A stretch of DNA of 64,000 bases from Sulfurimonas crateris (GCF_005217605.1 NZ_SZPX01000001.1:124001-188000), one strand, 5' to 3'. Positions 45,591-54,844 are shown, numbered from the stretch's first letter. Notes: generated by a model from the sequence alone, not told the origin. Numbers and translations are program-made.

Positions 45591-46618
45591 ACCTGATATT
45601 CTCCTAAAATCTTCTTTATTTCCCTATCAAAATCAGATTCTATTTTTTGTGTTTTGTTAAACTCATCATACTCTGCAAATGCTTTTAATTCAGCTTCTGT
45701 TTTAGAGACTTTACCGCTGTTTTGGAGTACTTGGTATTCGTTAAATTCCAAAAACTTATTTACAGAGTCTGCAAGTTGTTCCATAGTAAGGGCAGTTTTA
45801 TTTTCTATAAGCCTTTCTATGTAGTCAAAGTAGCCAGATACTGCACGTTCTAGCTTTTTAATTTCCTCTTCGCTGAGATAGTTTTTAGCTACGGTTGTAT
45901 CTGACTTTAAAACTCTTCCATCCGGTGAGTTTTTAAAGGTTTGTAAGCCCATAAAAGGTTTTGTTTTATCGGCATTTTGGTAAATGATTTCCGCAGCAGT
46001 CTGTCCGCTTATGGCAAAGTGAAATTTGTTTTGTATAGTTGCGTAAAAGTTTTTTGTAGTTTCTGATTTAGAGTTATAGTCAATACTGCACTCTGCAAAG
46101 ATATCGGTAATCTGTTGGTAAATTCTTCTTTCACTTGCACGGATGGAGCGAACACGTTCAAGCAGCTCTTTGAAGTAGTCTTTGCCAAAGTATCTGCCGT
46201 TTTTTAGCCTCTCATCATCCATGGCAAAACCTTTGATGATGTACTCTTTTAATACTTTTGTTGCCCAGATTCTAAACTGTGTAGCCTGTGAGGAATTTAC
46301 ACGATAGCCTACAGAGAGGATTGCATCAAGGTTATAATATTCGACCTCCCTTTTGACACTTCTATTCCCTTCTTTTTGAACTGTTTCCAAAATGGAAATA
46401 GTTGCCTCTTTGTCTAATTCACCATCTTCATAAATATTGTTTAAATGTTTAGAGATAGCAGGAACATTAACTCCAAAAAGCTCAGCCATTCTTTTTTGTG
46501 GCAGCCATACAGTTTCGTTGTTTACAAAAATTTCGACTTTCACTTCACTGTTGGGCGTTGTGTAGAGTAAAAATTCAGTTAGTTCATCTTGTGTTGTAAG
46601 TGTTTTGTTTTGATTCAT
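45587..46618 (-). CDS. RhuM-family protein inside the cobalamin cluster
   Basis: 343 residues. It has the full RhuM pattern: VEIFVNNETVWLPQKRMAELFGVNVPAISKHL, a DNA-binding-like N-terminus, then EVEYYNLDAILSVGYRVNSSQATQFRIWATKVLKEYI and a helical C-terminal half. RhuM was named in Salmonella pathogenicity island 3; its function is uncertain, and relatives occur in mobile elements and defence islands. Here it lies between the CobD-type decarboxylase (60 bases upstream) and cbiB (4-base overlap), so it is probably co-transcribed with cobalamin genes. Likely an insertion into the operon. Confidence 0.9.
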   Translation of the reverse strand: MNQNKTLTTQDELTEFLLYTTPNSEVKVEIFVNNETVWLPQKRMAELFGVNVPAISKHLNNIYEDGELDKEATISILETVQKEGNRSVKREVEYYNLDAILSVGYRVNSSQATQFRIWATKVLKEYIIKGFAMDDERLKNGRYFGKDYFKELLERVRSIRASERRIYQQITDIFAECSIDYNSKSETTKNFYATIQNKFHFAISGQTAAEIIYQNADKTKPFMGLQTFKNSPDGRVLKSDTTVAKNYLSEEEIKKLERAVSGYFDYIERLIENKTALTMEQLADSVNKFLEFNEYQVLQNSGKVSKTEAELKAFAEYDEFNKTQKIESDFDREIKKILGEYQV

Positions 46619-46678
46619 GCAAAATCCTTCAGGCTTTTATCGATATATTTTAGCAAAAAGAAAATCTTTGTATAATTT

Positions 46679-47677
46679 TTATTGCAATATGCCATTTAAA
46701 GCCTCTCTCAGTTTGTTGTGCGAGTAGCTCTCTTTGACCGCAAAACGGAGATAGCTCTCATCCAAAAAGTCAAAACTTCCGCAAGTTCTAACCAAAATTT
46801 TGTGTTTTAAAAGATGCGCGAAAATCTCTTTTGCCCTCTTTGATTTTGTAAGAAAAAAATTGGAGTCGCTCTTGTGTATTTTAGTAAAAAGGTTAGACTC
46901 TTTTAGTATCTCAAAAAGTTCATTTTTATTTTTTACATGTAGCTTTTTACTTCTGGGCTCAAACTCCCTCTCTTGAAGCCTTTTGGTTAAAAATTCCACA
47001 TCAAAAGATGAGAGGTTCCACATGGGAGTCAGCAGCTCCTTTACGTTCTCTTTATTGGAGAAAACCGCGCCTATCCTTACCCCCGCACAGCTGTAAAATT
47101 TGGAGAAAGATTGTATGATGTAGAGCTTCTCGTAACTCTCTGTTTGGTTTCTCAAAGATTTCAGCCCTTCAAACTCTATGAATGATTCATCCAGGATTAT
47201 TGTGCAGTTTTGCTTCTTCCAGAGTCTGAAAAGTTTATCCAGATTGTAATATTTTGCATCCGGAGTAGAGGGGTTTACAAAGACAACGATAGAGCCTTTT
47301 TGCGGTTTCAGATGTAAGTTTTTAAAACGGTTGATTTTAATGATTTTTTTCTCTTTTGGCACCGCTTTTTCATACTCGCCATAAAGAGGCGCATAGAGAT
47401 AGACTCTCTTCTCCCTTAGAGTTTTAAAGAGTTCAAAAATGGCAGAAGTTGCACCGTTATAGAGTGCAATGGAGCTCTTTTTTATCTCGTATTTTTTGGC
47501 GATTGCTTTTTTTAAATCAAGATAACTGTTATCGGCATATTTGACTAACATCTCGTTAGTGGGTTTTAGTTTTATTTTTGGGTGATAGCTGTTTATGTTT
47601 GATGAGAAGTCTATAATCTCCTCATCTGCGCATGAGAGCATTTTTGCGTATTTGTATATGTTTGCACCGTGTTTCAT
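46679..47677 (-). CDS. cobD: CobD-type threonine/serine-phosphate decarboxylase (PLP enzyme)
   Basis: 332 residues. It starts MKHGANIYKYA and IIDFSSNINSY, as in CobD of Salmonella. The PLP lysine lies in QSFSKFYSCAGVRIGAV. The family decarboxylates L-threonine-O-3-phosphate to aminopropanol phosphate; in some Campylobacterota making norcobamides the homologue accepts serine phosphate instead. The sequence does not tell which. It overlaps the kinase gene by four bases. Histidinol-phosphate aminotransferase is an alternative by fold, but context favours CobD. Confidence 0.88.
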   Translation of the reverse strand: MKHGANIYKYAKMLSCADEEIIDFSSNINSYHPKIKLKPTNEMLVKYADNSYLDLKKAIAKKYEIKKSSIALYNGATSAIFELFKTLREKRVYLYAPLYGEYEKAVPKEKKIIKINRFKNLHLKPQKGSIVVFVNPSTPDAKYYNLDKLFRLWKKQNCTIILDESFIEFEGLKSLRNQTESYEKLYIIQSFSKFYSCAGVRIGAVFSNKENVKELLTPMWNLSSFDVEFLTKRLQEREFEPRSKKLHVKNKNELFEILKESNLFTKIHKSDSNFFLTKSKRAKEIFAHLLKHKILVRTCGSFDFLDESYLRFAVKESYSHNKLREALNGILQ

Positions 47678-48471
47678 CTGATTAACTCTTTTGCTTTTTG
47701 TGTGTTTTTATAGCTGTTGATTCTCTTGAGCGCATAAAATGCAGAGGCTCTCTCAAGCTCTGTTGCGACATTTTTTTTGTTTAGTTTTCGTGGAGCATGT
47801 TGATTGTATGTGTTTAAAAAAAGATTTAAAAAATATGGCGTGTGCCTTAGCGACTCAAACCCCACAAGGGTAACCGCAACATCAAAAGCAAAACTTCCGC
47901 ATGTCGAGTCTATAAAATCAAAAACACCGACTTTTCTACCCTCAAAAACAGTGTTGTCTTTGAAGATGTCTCCGTGGATAAGCCCGTCATTTTTTGGCGC
48001 ATAGTTTTTTAAAAATTCAAGCTTTTTGTAGTAAGAAAAATAGTTTCTTTTTGCGTAGTTTAGCAGTGAGTTTATCTCATCTTTGTCTATGAGGTTTGAT
48101 GAACAGCTCTTTTTGTAGGTATGTTTGTGAAATCTTGCCAAAAATCTTGCCAATGCCTGAATATGGAAGCTTTTTACGCTCTTTGGCTGAGAACCTTGGA
48201 GTTTTTCGTAGAGGTACCATTCAGAGCTTTTGGCGATGCACAGAGGAACATTTAGCCCTATTGATTTGAGTTCGCCTAAAACTCTTATCTCCTCAACTAT
48301 CTTGTTTGAGAGCTCTCTTTCGTACTTTTTTAGGATATATTGGTTTTTGGATGTAGAAACTATGTAGGTCGTATCGATAATCCCCGAAGTTGTCGCAACA
48401 AGCTCTGTAAACTCGTAAGATGCAAAGAGTCTGTTCAGTTCGCTCAGGGTGATGAGAGTTTTAACGCCCAT
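47674..48471 (-). CDS. APH/choline-kinase-fold small-molecule kinase, candidate threonine/serine (or ethanolamine) kinase
   Basis: 265 residues. The kinase-like core has SGIIDTTYIVSTSKNQYILKKYE (nucleotide loop and Lys), the catalytic GLIHGDIFKDNTVFEG and GVFDFIDSTCGSFAFDVAV (metal-binding Asp). This is the fold of homoserine kinase II, aminoglycoside and choline/ethanolamine kinases. It overlaps the CobD-type decarboxylase by four bases and abuts the Cys-rich gene. It is the likely source of phosphorylated threonine, serine or amino-alcohol for the cobamide linker, since no PduX-type kinase is seen here. Confidence 0.8.
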   Translation of the reverse strand: MGVKTLITLSELNRLFASYEFTELVATTSGIIDTTYIVSTSKNQYILKKYERELSNKIVEEIRVLGELKSIGLNVPLCIAKSSEWYLYEKLQGSQPKSVKSFHIQALARFLARFHKHTYKKSCSSNLIDKDEINSLLNYAKRNYFSYYKKLEFLKNYAPKNDGLIHGDIFKDNTVFEGRKVGVFDFIDSTCGSFAFDVAVTLVGFESLRHTPYFLNLFLNTYNQHAPRKLNKKNVATELERASAFYALKRINSYKNTQKAKELIR

Positions 48472-48897
48472 TTACAAAGAACACTCTCTCATAATCTCTC
48501 TGAAATCAAGGTCAAACTTCTTTTGGACATACTCTTTATGGTGCGGTACGGTGCATTTTGAGCAGTTCTGATGTATCTTGTCGCCATAGACTCCCTGCTC
48601 GCCGTCTTTTGACTCTATTGCGCAGAAGCTGTATTTGGTTTTGTTATCTACTTTTTCTATGCCCTTGTCGTCAAATCTAAATTTTGGGCAGGCGCAGAGG
48701 TAACAGTTCAGCTCCCCCATATCATGGCACTTTTTGTTATCCTTATATAAAGGGCAAAAATCACTCTCCGCTTTCACCATATTTTCAAACTCAAAGTACT
48801 CTAGTATCTGCTCTTTTGTGTATCCGCGTGAGACGAGTTTATCGACTATTTTTTTGTGTTTATCTGCATGCTGCTCAAACCACTCGCCGTAACTCAT
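48472..48897 (-). CDS. Cysteine-rich small-domain protein, copy 2
   Basis: 141 residues, clearly paralogous to the protein at 44232 (MSYGEWFEQHADKHKKIV, FCPLY, KCHD, LNCYLCACPKFRF, HQNCSKCTVPHHKEYVQKKFDLD). The Cys pattern is retained. Its start overlaps the ycaO stop (ATGA), and its stop directly abuts the kinase start, so translation is tightly coupled across three genes. Role unknown; metal binding is likely. Confidence 0.8.
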   Translation of the reverse strand: MSYGEWFEQHADKHKKIVDKLVSRGYTKEQILEYFEFENMVKAESDFCPLYKDNKKCHDMGELNCYLCACPKFRFDDKGIEKVDNKTKYSFCAIESKDGEQGVYGDKIHQNCSKCTVPHHKEYVQKKFDLDFREIMRECSL

Positions 48898-50516
48898 GCT
48901 GCCATACCTCTTTTTTTCTTCTCAAGTCTGTCGTACATCGCTAACATGTTATAGTAGTCGTTATGCAGAGTAATATCAATGAAAAACTCCTCTTTTTCAA
49001 GGATTCTCACAGCTTTTTCTACCATCTCAGGAGTAAAGATATTAAAAAGCCCCTCTCTGTAATCTTCAAAATCAAGCCCCTCATCACCCATGCGTATAAG
49101 CTCGGCAACTACATGTCCAAGTCTCTTCTCACCAAACTCTAAAAGCTCCAGAGCCGCCTCTGTGTTGTCTTGTAGAAGATACAGATGCGCTTTAAACTCC
49201 GCCATCGTGAAGTTGTTTTTAAAGATAACGCCTATATATTTTTCCACGTTTAGAGAGTTGTCGAGCCCATCAACCTCGTCTAAAATATCATCTGCATCAT
49301 ACTCGCTAAAATTTAAAACCATATCACGTATGAGTTTGCCGCTGTTTTTGTTGTTATAGGTTAAATCCTCTATCGGATAGACTTCTGAAATGCTCGGAAT
49401 AAGAAGCTGGCATGAGTAAAATCCAAGGTAGTCATACTCTCTGATGTAGATCTCTTTGTCCATCTCTTTGGCGATGTTTGTTAAAAATTCAAACTCATCC
49501 TTAGTGCCATCTCCGTTGTATCTCCACGGCGAAAACTCAAAGCTCTTTTTAGCGCTTAAAAAGCCAAATCCGAGCTTTCCGTTTGAGTCGACAAAGTGGG
49601 ACTCAAGGTTAAAACTGTCCTCAATTATGCTCATGTCAAAAGTAGGAGTCTCAAAGGTGTCGAGATTTTCCAAAGAGCGTCCCTGCATAAGTTCGGTCAT
49701 TGTTCTCTCTAGTGAGACTTCCAAGATGGGGTGTGCTCCAAAAGAGACGAAGAGTGTTGAGTTTTTTGGGTTTATCAAAGAGATTGCGGTTACTGGAAAA
49801 ACTCCGCCAAGCGTTGCGTCGAGAACCTCTACGATGTAGCCGAGCTCTCTGAGTGCCGTAATGTCTTTGTAAACTTTGGAGTGGGATTTTAAAGTCTCAT
49901 CCGGAAATTTCGGCAGCGCGTAGCCGTTTTTGATAATCTGGATTTTTGCGTAGCGTTCATATATCTCGCTAAGAGCCTGAACCTGCGCTTCTTGTGGAGT
50001 GTTTCCAGAAGCAAGACCGTTGCTGAGGTAGAGGTTGCTCAGTATATTTATAGGAAAATAGACGCTCTGCCCGTTTGAGTGTTTTTTGAAGGGCAAAGAG
50101 AGAATCTTATCCGTAATGTCGCTGTTGTAATCCACCAAATCTTCACTCCCAAGCTCGCCCTCTGGATCATAAATGCTTAGGAGCTCCTCGTTTAAGTAGT
50201 CGCCGCCAAACTCAAACGCCATCTCATCGGGATACTGTTTTTTTTTCGGAAGATAAAAATCTATAAAAAAGTTGTTTGTCTGAAGCCGCTCGATATACTC
50301 GCCCAAAGCGCTTGCCATTGAGGCATCCGAGAGAACTCCTTTGCCGTTTGAGTAGATGTGTGAGGGTGCTTCAACTGAGCCAAGGTTTACCGAGTAGCAA
50401 TTCTCAAGCGGATGTTTCTCCTGTGAGAATGTAGTCTCACATCCGACATCTGCCAGCACGGCTTTCATTTTTGCTATGCTTACTTTGAGTGGAGATTCTT
50501 TTGATAATAGGTTCAT
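48894..50516 (-). CDS. ycaO: YcaO-domain protein
   Basis: 540 residues, similar in length and domain order to E. coli YcaO. ATP-binding residues of the family are visible in ASALGEYIERLQTNNFF and QALSEIYERYAKIQ. The C-terminal ~150 residues are the helical TPR-like tail (LYLLQDNTEAALELLEFGEKRLG...). YcaO enzymes activate amide backbones with ATP; the E. coli protein is an accessory of ribosomal protein S12 methylthiolation. Location between the B12 transporter and the Cys-rich/kinase genes is unexpected. Confidence 0.9.
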   Translation of the reverse strand: MNLLSKESPLKVSIAKMKAVLADVGCETTFSQEKHPLENCYSVNLGSVEAPSHIYSNGKGVLSDASMASALGEYIERLQTNNFFIDFYLPKKKQYPDEMAFEFGGDYLNEELLSIYDPEGELGSEDLVDYNSDITDKILSLPFKKHSNGQSVYFPINILSNLYLSNGLASGNTPQEAQVQALSEIYERYAKIQIIKNGYALPKFPDETLKSHSKVYKDITALRELGYIVEVLDATLGGVFPVTAISLINPKNSTLFVSFGAHPILEVSLERTMTELMQGRSLENLDTFETPTFDMSIIEDSFNLESHFVDSNGKLGFGFLSAKKSFEFSPWRYNGDGTKDEFEFLTNIAKEMDKEIYIREYDYLGFYSCQLLIPSISEVYPIEDLTYNNKNSGKLIRDMVLNFSEYDADDILDEVDGLDNSLNVEKYIGVIFKNNFTMAEFKAHLYLLQDNTEAALELLEFGEKRLGHVVAELIRMGDEGLDFEDYREGLFNIFTPEMVEKAVRILEKEEFFIDITLHNDYYNMLAMYDRLEKKKRGMAA

Positions 50517-50550
50517 TTGATGCTCGTATGAGGGTTAATATTTTTGCAAA

Positions 50551-51495
50551 TCATACCCGTTTTCTTCTAAGGAGCAGGTAGATGAAAAACGGTCCGCCCA
50601 AAAATGAGGTCACAACGCCTATGGGTATATCTGAGGCTGTGCCGAGATTTCTTGAGATGAGGTCACAAAGCACCAAAAAAATTCCGCCGTAAAAAAAAGT
50701 TACATGTAGAAGTTTGTCAGCACTCTTTTTGTAGATGCTCCTCAGTATATGCGGCACTATCAGACCTACAAATCCGATAGGTCCCGTAACGCTTACCGCT
50801 ACACCGATTGCTATAGATACCGAGATAAGCAGTATGGTGTTTGTTTTTTTAACCTCCACGCCCTTTAAAAAGGCGTTGTCGTAGGAGGTGAGGAGGAGTT
50901 TTATCTCTCTTTTATAGTTGAGTGCGAGAAGTAAAAGGGCGATGGATACCGCGACAATAGGCACTACTGTTTTAAAACCGACAACATCAAGCGTTCCCAT
51001 GGTAAAACGGACTATCTCATAACTCTGCGTCTCATCGCTGATGTAAAAAAGTATCATCAAAGCGGCGCTGTAAAAGAAAGAGAGGGCAATACCTACCAAA
51101 AGAAGAGTGGAAGTTTCAAAAGCTTTTAGCCTTGCGGTTATGCTAAATAGTATCACTATAGTCAAAAGCGCGCCGACAAATCCAAACAGAGCCATAAAAG
51201 AGGCAAGACCAAATACTATGGCAAAGGCGGTTCCCAAAGTCGCTCCGCTTGCAACGCCCAGCGTAAATGGAGTGCTCATCGGGTTTCTAAAGAGAGATTG
51301 AAATATTAGACCGCTAAGAGCCAAAAGCGCTCCCGTAAAAAAGGCGACAACCACCCTTGGAACTCTTAAATCCCAAAAGAGTTTGTACTCCATGGATGAG
51401 AGAAGATTTATTTTTGACATCTCAATTTCTATCTGCCCGAAAAAAGGAGCAAAAAGTAGCAAAATAAGTGAGAGGATTATAAATAGATATCTCAT
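50551..51495 (-). CDS. btuC: ABC transporter permease, BtuC/FecCD family
   Basis: 314 residues with about nine to ten membrane helices. LRVPRVVVAFFTGALLALSGLIFQSLFRNPMSTPFTLGVASGA and GPIGFVGLIVPHILR are the family signatures. It forms the inner-membrane channel for corrinoid (or siderophore) import. Its start overlaps btuD by four bases. Cobalamin is inferred from the neighbouring genes. Confidence 0.9.
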   Translation of the reverse strand: MRYLFIILSLILLLFAPFFGQIEIEMSKINLLSSMEYKLFWDLRVPRVVVAFFTGALLALSGLIFQSLFRNPMSTPFTLGVASGATLGTAFAIVFGLASFMALFGFVGALLTIVILFSITARLKAFETSTLLLVGIALSFFYSAALMILFYISDETQSYEIVRFTMGTLDVVGFKTVVPIVAVSIALLLLALNYKREIKLLLTSYDNAFLKGVEVKKTNTILLISVSIAIGVAVSVTGPIGFVGLIVPHILRSIYKKSADKLLHVTFFYGGIFLVLCDLISRNLGTASDIPIGVVTSFLGGPFFIYLLLRRKRV

Positions 51496-52184
51496 AGATT
51501 CACCACAAAATAATCATCTATGCGTTTTATGCTTGTGCCGAAAAATTTATCCATATTGCACACTTCAAAAAACCTCTTGTTTGTGTCAAAAAACTCTATT
51601 TTCCCATCTAACATGTAGATAATTTTATATCCGAGTTTGTGGGCTAGATTTAAGTCATGCGTTATGATGATTCTGTTTTGAATTTTTTCGCCGGAGAGTA
51701 TCTTTGCGACTTTGAGACTCTTTTTTGGGTCGAGGTTTGCGGTTGGTTCATCAAAGATGGTAAGTTTTGCATTATGAAGAAGAGATGAGGCAATCATAGC
51801 CAACTGCTGCTCACCGCTGCTGAGTGTTATACATGGTTTATGCTGTAGAGCTTTTAGCTCCAAAAGCTCTAAAACATGATCTATCGTGAGTTTTGAGTAT
51901 AGACTGCTAAGTTCAAGATACTCTCCTAAAGAGAGATACTCATCAAACATCTCAAGTTTTGGCGGTACATAGTTTATAAACTCTGAGCGCTCTTTTGCGC
52001 TAAAGTGATGTAGTTTTTTGCCAAAAAGCTCAACCGCCTGCGAGTATGAAATGCCGCACAAAATCTTGGCTAAGGTCGATTTTCCCGCACCGTTTGAGCC
52101 TAAAATGGTAAGATTTTCACCCTCATTTAGATGAAAATCTATATCTCTTAAAATGGTGTTGCTAAACTCTGTTATTTTTAACAT
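51492..52184 (-). CDS. btuD: ABC transporter ATP-binding protein, BtuD/FepC type
   Basis: 230 residues. Walker A GSNGAGKST, signature LSSGEQQL, Walker B LTIFDEPTANLDP and the switch His in IITHDLNLAHKLG are all intact. Powers the BtuCDF importer. It abuts btuF with no gap. Confidence 0.92.
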   Translation of the reverse strand: MLKITEFSNTILRDIDFHLNEGENLTILGSNGAGKSTLAKILCGISYSQAVELFGKKLHHFSAKERSEFINYVPPKLEMFDEYLSLGEYLELSSLYSKLTIDHVLELLELKALQHKPCITLSSGEQQLAMIASSLLHNAKLTIFDEPTANLDPKKSLKVAKILSGEKIQNRIIITHDLNLAHKLGYKIIYMLDGKIEFFDTNKRFFEVCNMDKFFGTSIKRIDDYFVVNL

Positions 52185-53012
52185 CTAGTTGCCGCTTTTA
52201 TAGTTATTTAAAATCTCTCTGAAATCTTGTAAAAAATAGACAAGTCTGTCGCTTGGTATGCCTGAATATGTCTTGTCTATGATGTAGACGGATTTTGTTC
52301 TGCCTGCATTTATGGGAAGTTCAAGCCATGGGTTGATAAGCTCATCTCTGCTTAATCCCATCTCTTTCATCGAGTGTGCAAGAAGAATGACAATGTCGGG
52401 ATTGCAACTGATTATATTTTCCATGTTTAAAACAGGTTGCCCTTTCCTTTGACTTTGCAGGGCGTTTTTATTCCCGCTCTCATTTATAATATCATCAAAA
52501 TATAGGTTCTGACCAGCTACAAAAATTCTCGAAGTAAGCGAGGTGTTGTGCCCCATTACGATTAAAATCCTCTTATCTTTTGTTATATTTTTTAGTTTTT
52601 TTAGTTCGCCATCAATCTCTTCTACAATCTTTATTGCCACATCTTCTCTCTCTAATGTTTTGCCAATTTCTAAAATCGAGCCTCTTATGTTTGAGAGAGT
52701 ATCTATGCGAACAATTTTGCTCTTAATATCGAGTCGTTTTAATTTTTCTCCAAGTTTATAGTTGTTCTCCTGCATAATTACCAAAGTTGGTTCCAGTGCC
52801 ACTATTTTTTCCAAAGATGGCTCAAAATAGCCGCCAACTTTGGTGATATTGAGAGCCTCTTTTGGGTGTAGCGAGTGGGTTGTGTTGCCGACAATTTTAT
52901 CTCCCTCACCAAGAGCAAAGATTATCTCATTTACCGATGGCGAGAGGGCAATTATTCTCTCGCTTGCAAAGATGTTCAGAGCCAAAGAGAGCAGTAAAAA
53001 GAGTTTTATCAT
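52185..53012 (-). CDS. btuF: Periplasmic cobalamin-type binding protein
   Basis: 275 residues with a signal peptide (MIKLFLLLSLALNIFA). It has the BtuF-like pattern ERIIALSPSVNEIIFALGEGDKIVGNT and the helical-backbone class III fold. Delivers the corrinoid to BtuC. Its ATG overlaps the btuB stop by one base. A siderophore-binding role cannot be excluded from sequence alone. Confidence 0.88.
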   Translation of the reverse strand: MIKLFLLLSLALNIFASERIIALSPSVNEIIFALGEGDKIVGNTTHSLHPKEALNITKVGGYFEPSLEKIVALEPTLVIMQENNYKLGEKLKRLDIKSKIVRIDTLSNIRGSILEIGKTLEREDVAIKIVEEIDGELKKLKNITKDKRILIVMGHNTSLTSRIFVAGQNLYFDDIINESGNKNALQSQRKGQPVLNMENIISCNPDIVILLAHSMKEMGLSRDELINPWLELPINAGRTKSVYIIDKTYSGIPSDRLVYFLQDFREILNNYKSGN

Positions 53013-54814
53013 TAAAATTGAGCCTTAATCCCTGCGTATGCACTCAGAGGAGCAGTCGCGTAACCATCCAATACTTGGTAATATTTGTCAAACAGGTTCT
53101 CTATTTTAGCATATATAGAGATGTTTTTATTGAGGCTATAGTTCGTCACAAGGTTTACAACAGTGTACTTTCCAGTCCGTGTGCCGCTTTCGTTATCGTT
53201 TGAGTATCGCTCACCGATATACTCGCCGTTTATTCCTATATGCAGATTTTTTACACCATAATAATCTAATGCAAGATTAATAGTATTTTTCGGTCTTCTG
53301 CTGAGCACTTCATCATCGCTGTTTTTGGCATCGAGCCAAGTATAGTTTGATGTAAGTGAGACATCTTCGCCAAGTTTAGTATTATACTCTATTTCAAAAC
53401 CTTGGATTTTGGTCTCTCCTGTAGCATTAAAATATTTCCAGGTATTTAAATCAAAATCAATCATATCTTTTGTTGTTGAGTTAAAATAGGTAACTTTGAA
53501 CTCCTTATATCCAACACTCAAATCATAACTCATCGTATTTTCAGGCGTCAGGTTTTCGTTTCCGTAAGTCGGATCATAAAGATTATATATTGTGGGTACA
53601 TTGTAAGACGAACCTATGTTTGCACTTGTTATTAACCCCTCAACACTCTTGCAAAAATGTTTTACGCCGAGCTTGCCTGTTGTCTTGTCATCAAATTTGT
53701 CATAATCGTCAAAGCGTATAGATTCACTGACAACTGTTTTTGAGCCTAAAAGGGTGAACTCATTGGAGTTTGTAAGAAAAACAGCCTTGTTGTTATACTT
53801 TTTTTGTAAGTCGTTCTTATGCTCAAATGTTTTGTAATCAAGACCAAAGACGACAAAGTCGTCATCATTGTAGGGCGTGTTAGACTTTATGCCGTATTCC
53901 TGAATCTCTCCGTCAAACTTTTTTGTCCAACCTTGGGGATAGTCTCTGTTGAAAATTGAAAGTTTTGCATAAACATCAAGCTCGGTGAAACTGTTTTTGT
54001 GGTTGAAATTGACTTGGCTGAAACTGTCCTCCGTGATTGAATCTTCAATGCCGTTGGGAGTTGCAAAAGGGTCGGATTCAGTCTTGGAGTATATTATTGT
54101 GTGCGACATGTCAATTTTGTTATTTTCGTCAAAATTAAACCCAAGCTTTATGTTTGAAGTCGTGTTTTTGTAACCGTCATCTTCGTACATGTCAATGTTG
54201 TCGCCATTTGGAGATTGTGCTGTGAATCCATCTGTATCTACTTGTTGTAGACCTGCTTTGATGTAGTATCTATCTTCTTTATAAGATGCTAGTAAACCAT
54301 ATTTTTTTGTATTAAAACTTCCAAATTCAGCGTTGATAGAACCGTGCAAGCCTGTTTTTGCACTTTTTGTGATTATGTTGATGACACCTGCCGTTGCATC
54401 AGCTCCCCAGATACCGGACTGCGCGCCTTTTATGATCTCTATTTGTTCGATATCTCCTATCATCAAATCTCCAAAAGGAGCACCGTTTAAACCGGTTATA
54501 TCATTGTATCTGATACCGTCTATTAGAACTAGGGTTCTTTTTGAATCAAGACCTCTTAGGTAAACAGCGGATGTTGTTCCAAGACCGCCGTTGCTTGTAA
54601 AGTTAATGCCTGAGATGCTGTTTAGCGCCTCCGTTACAGTTGTGTAGTGCTTTTCTTCAATCTCTTTGCTTGTGATTACATTTACGTTTGATGTGACGTC
54701 TTCGATTGACTGCGCTGTTTTTGTCGCACTTGTTACTGTGATTTGTTCTAGCTCAATTTCCTGAGCAACTAATATGGTTGAAGCCAGTAGTGATAAAAGT
54801 ATCTTTTTTTTCAT
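53012..54814 (-). CDS. btuB: TonB-dependent outer-membrane receptor, BtuB type
   Basis: 600 residues. A signal peptide (MKKKILLSLLASTILVAQ) is followed by the TonB box region (LEQITVTSATKTAQSIEDV), the plug (LNSISGINFTSNGGLGTTSAVYLRGLDSKRTLVLIDGIRYND) and the 22-strand barrel ending AYAGIKAQF with the C-terminal Phe. Size and sequence fit BtuB. Takes up corrinoids across the outer membrane and heads the btuBFDC unit. No cobalamin riboswitch is recognised upstream. Confidence 0.9.
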   Translation of the reverse strand: MKKKILLSLLASTILVAQEIELEQITVTSATKTAQSIEDVTSNVNVITSKEIEEKHYTTVTEALNSISGINFTSNGGLGTTSAVYLRGLDSKRTLVLIDGIRYNDITGLNGAPFGDLMIGDIEQIEIIKGAQSGIWGADATAGVINIITKSAKTGLHGSINAEFGSFNTKKYGLLASYKEDRYYIKAGLQQVDTDGFTAQSPNGDNIDMYEDDGYKNTTSNIKLGFNFDENNKIDMSHTIIYSKTESDPFATPNGIEDSITEDSFSQVNFNHKNSFTELDVYAKLSIFNRDYPQGWTKKFDGEIQEYGIKSNTPYNDDDFVVFGLDYKTFEHKNDLQKKYNNKAVFLTNSNEFTLLGSKTVVSESIRFDDYDKFDDKTTGKLGVKHFCKSVEGLITSANIGSSYNVPTIYNLYDPTYGNENLTPENTMSYDLSVGYKEFKVTYFNSTTKDMIDFDLNTWKYFNATGETKIQGFEIEYNTKLGEDVSLTSNYTWLDAKNSDDEVLSRRPKNTINLALDYYGVKNLHIGINGEYIGERYSNDNESGTRTGKYTVVNLVTNYSLNKNISIYAKIENLFDKYYQVLDGYATAPLSAYAGIKAQF

Positions 54815-54844
54815 TTTTTTCCCATAATTTATTTTTTTTGTAAG

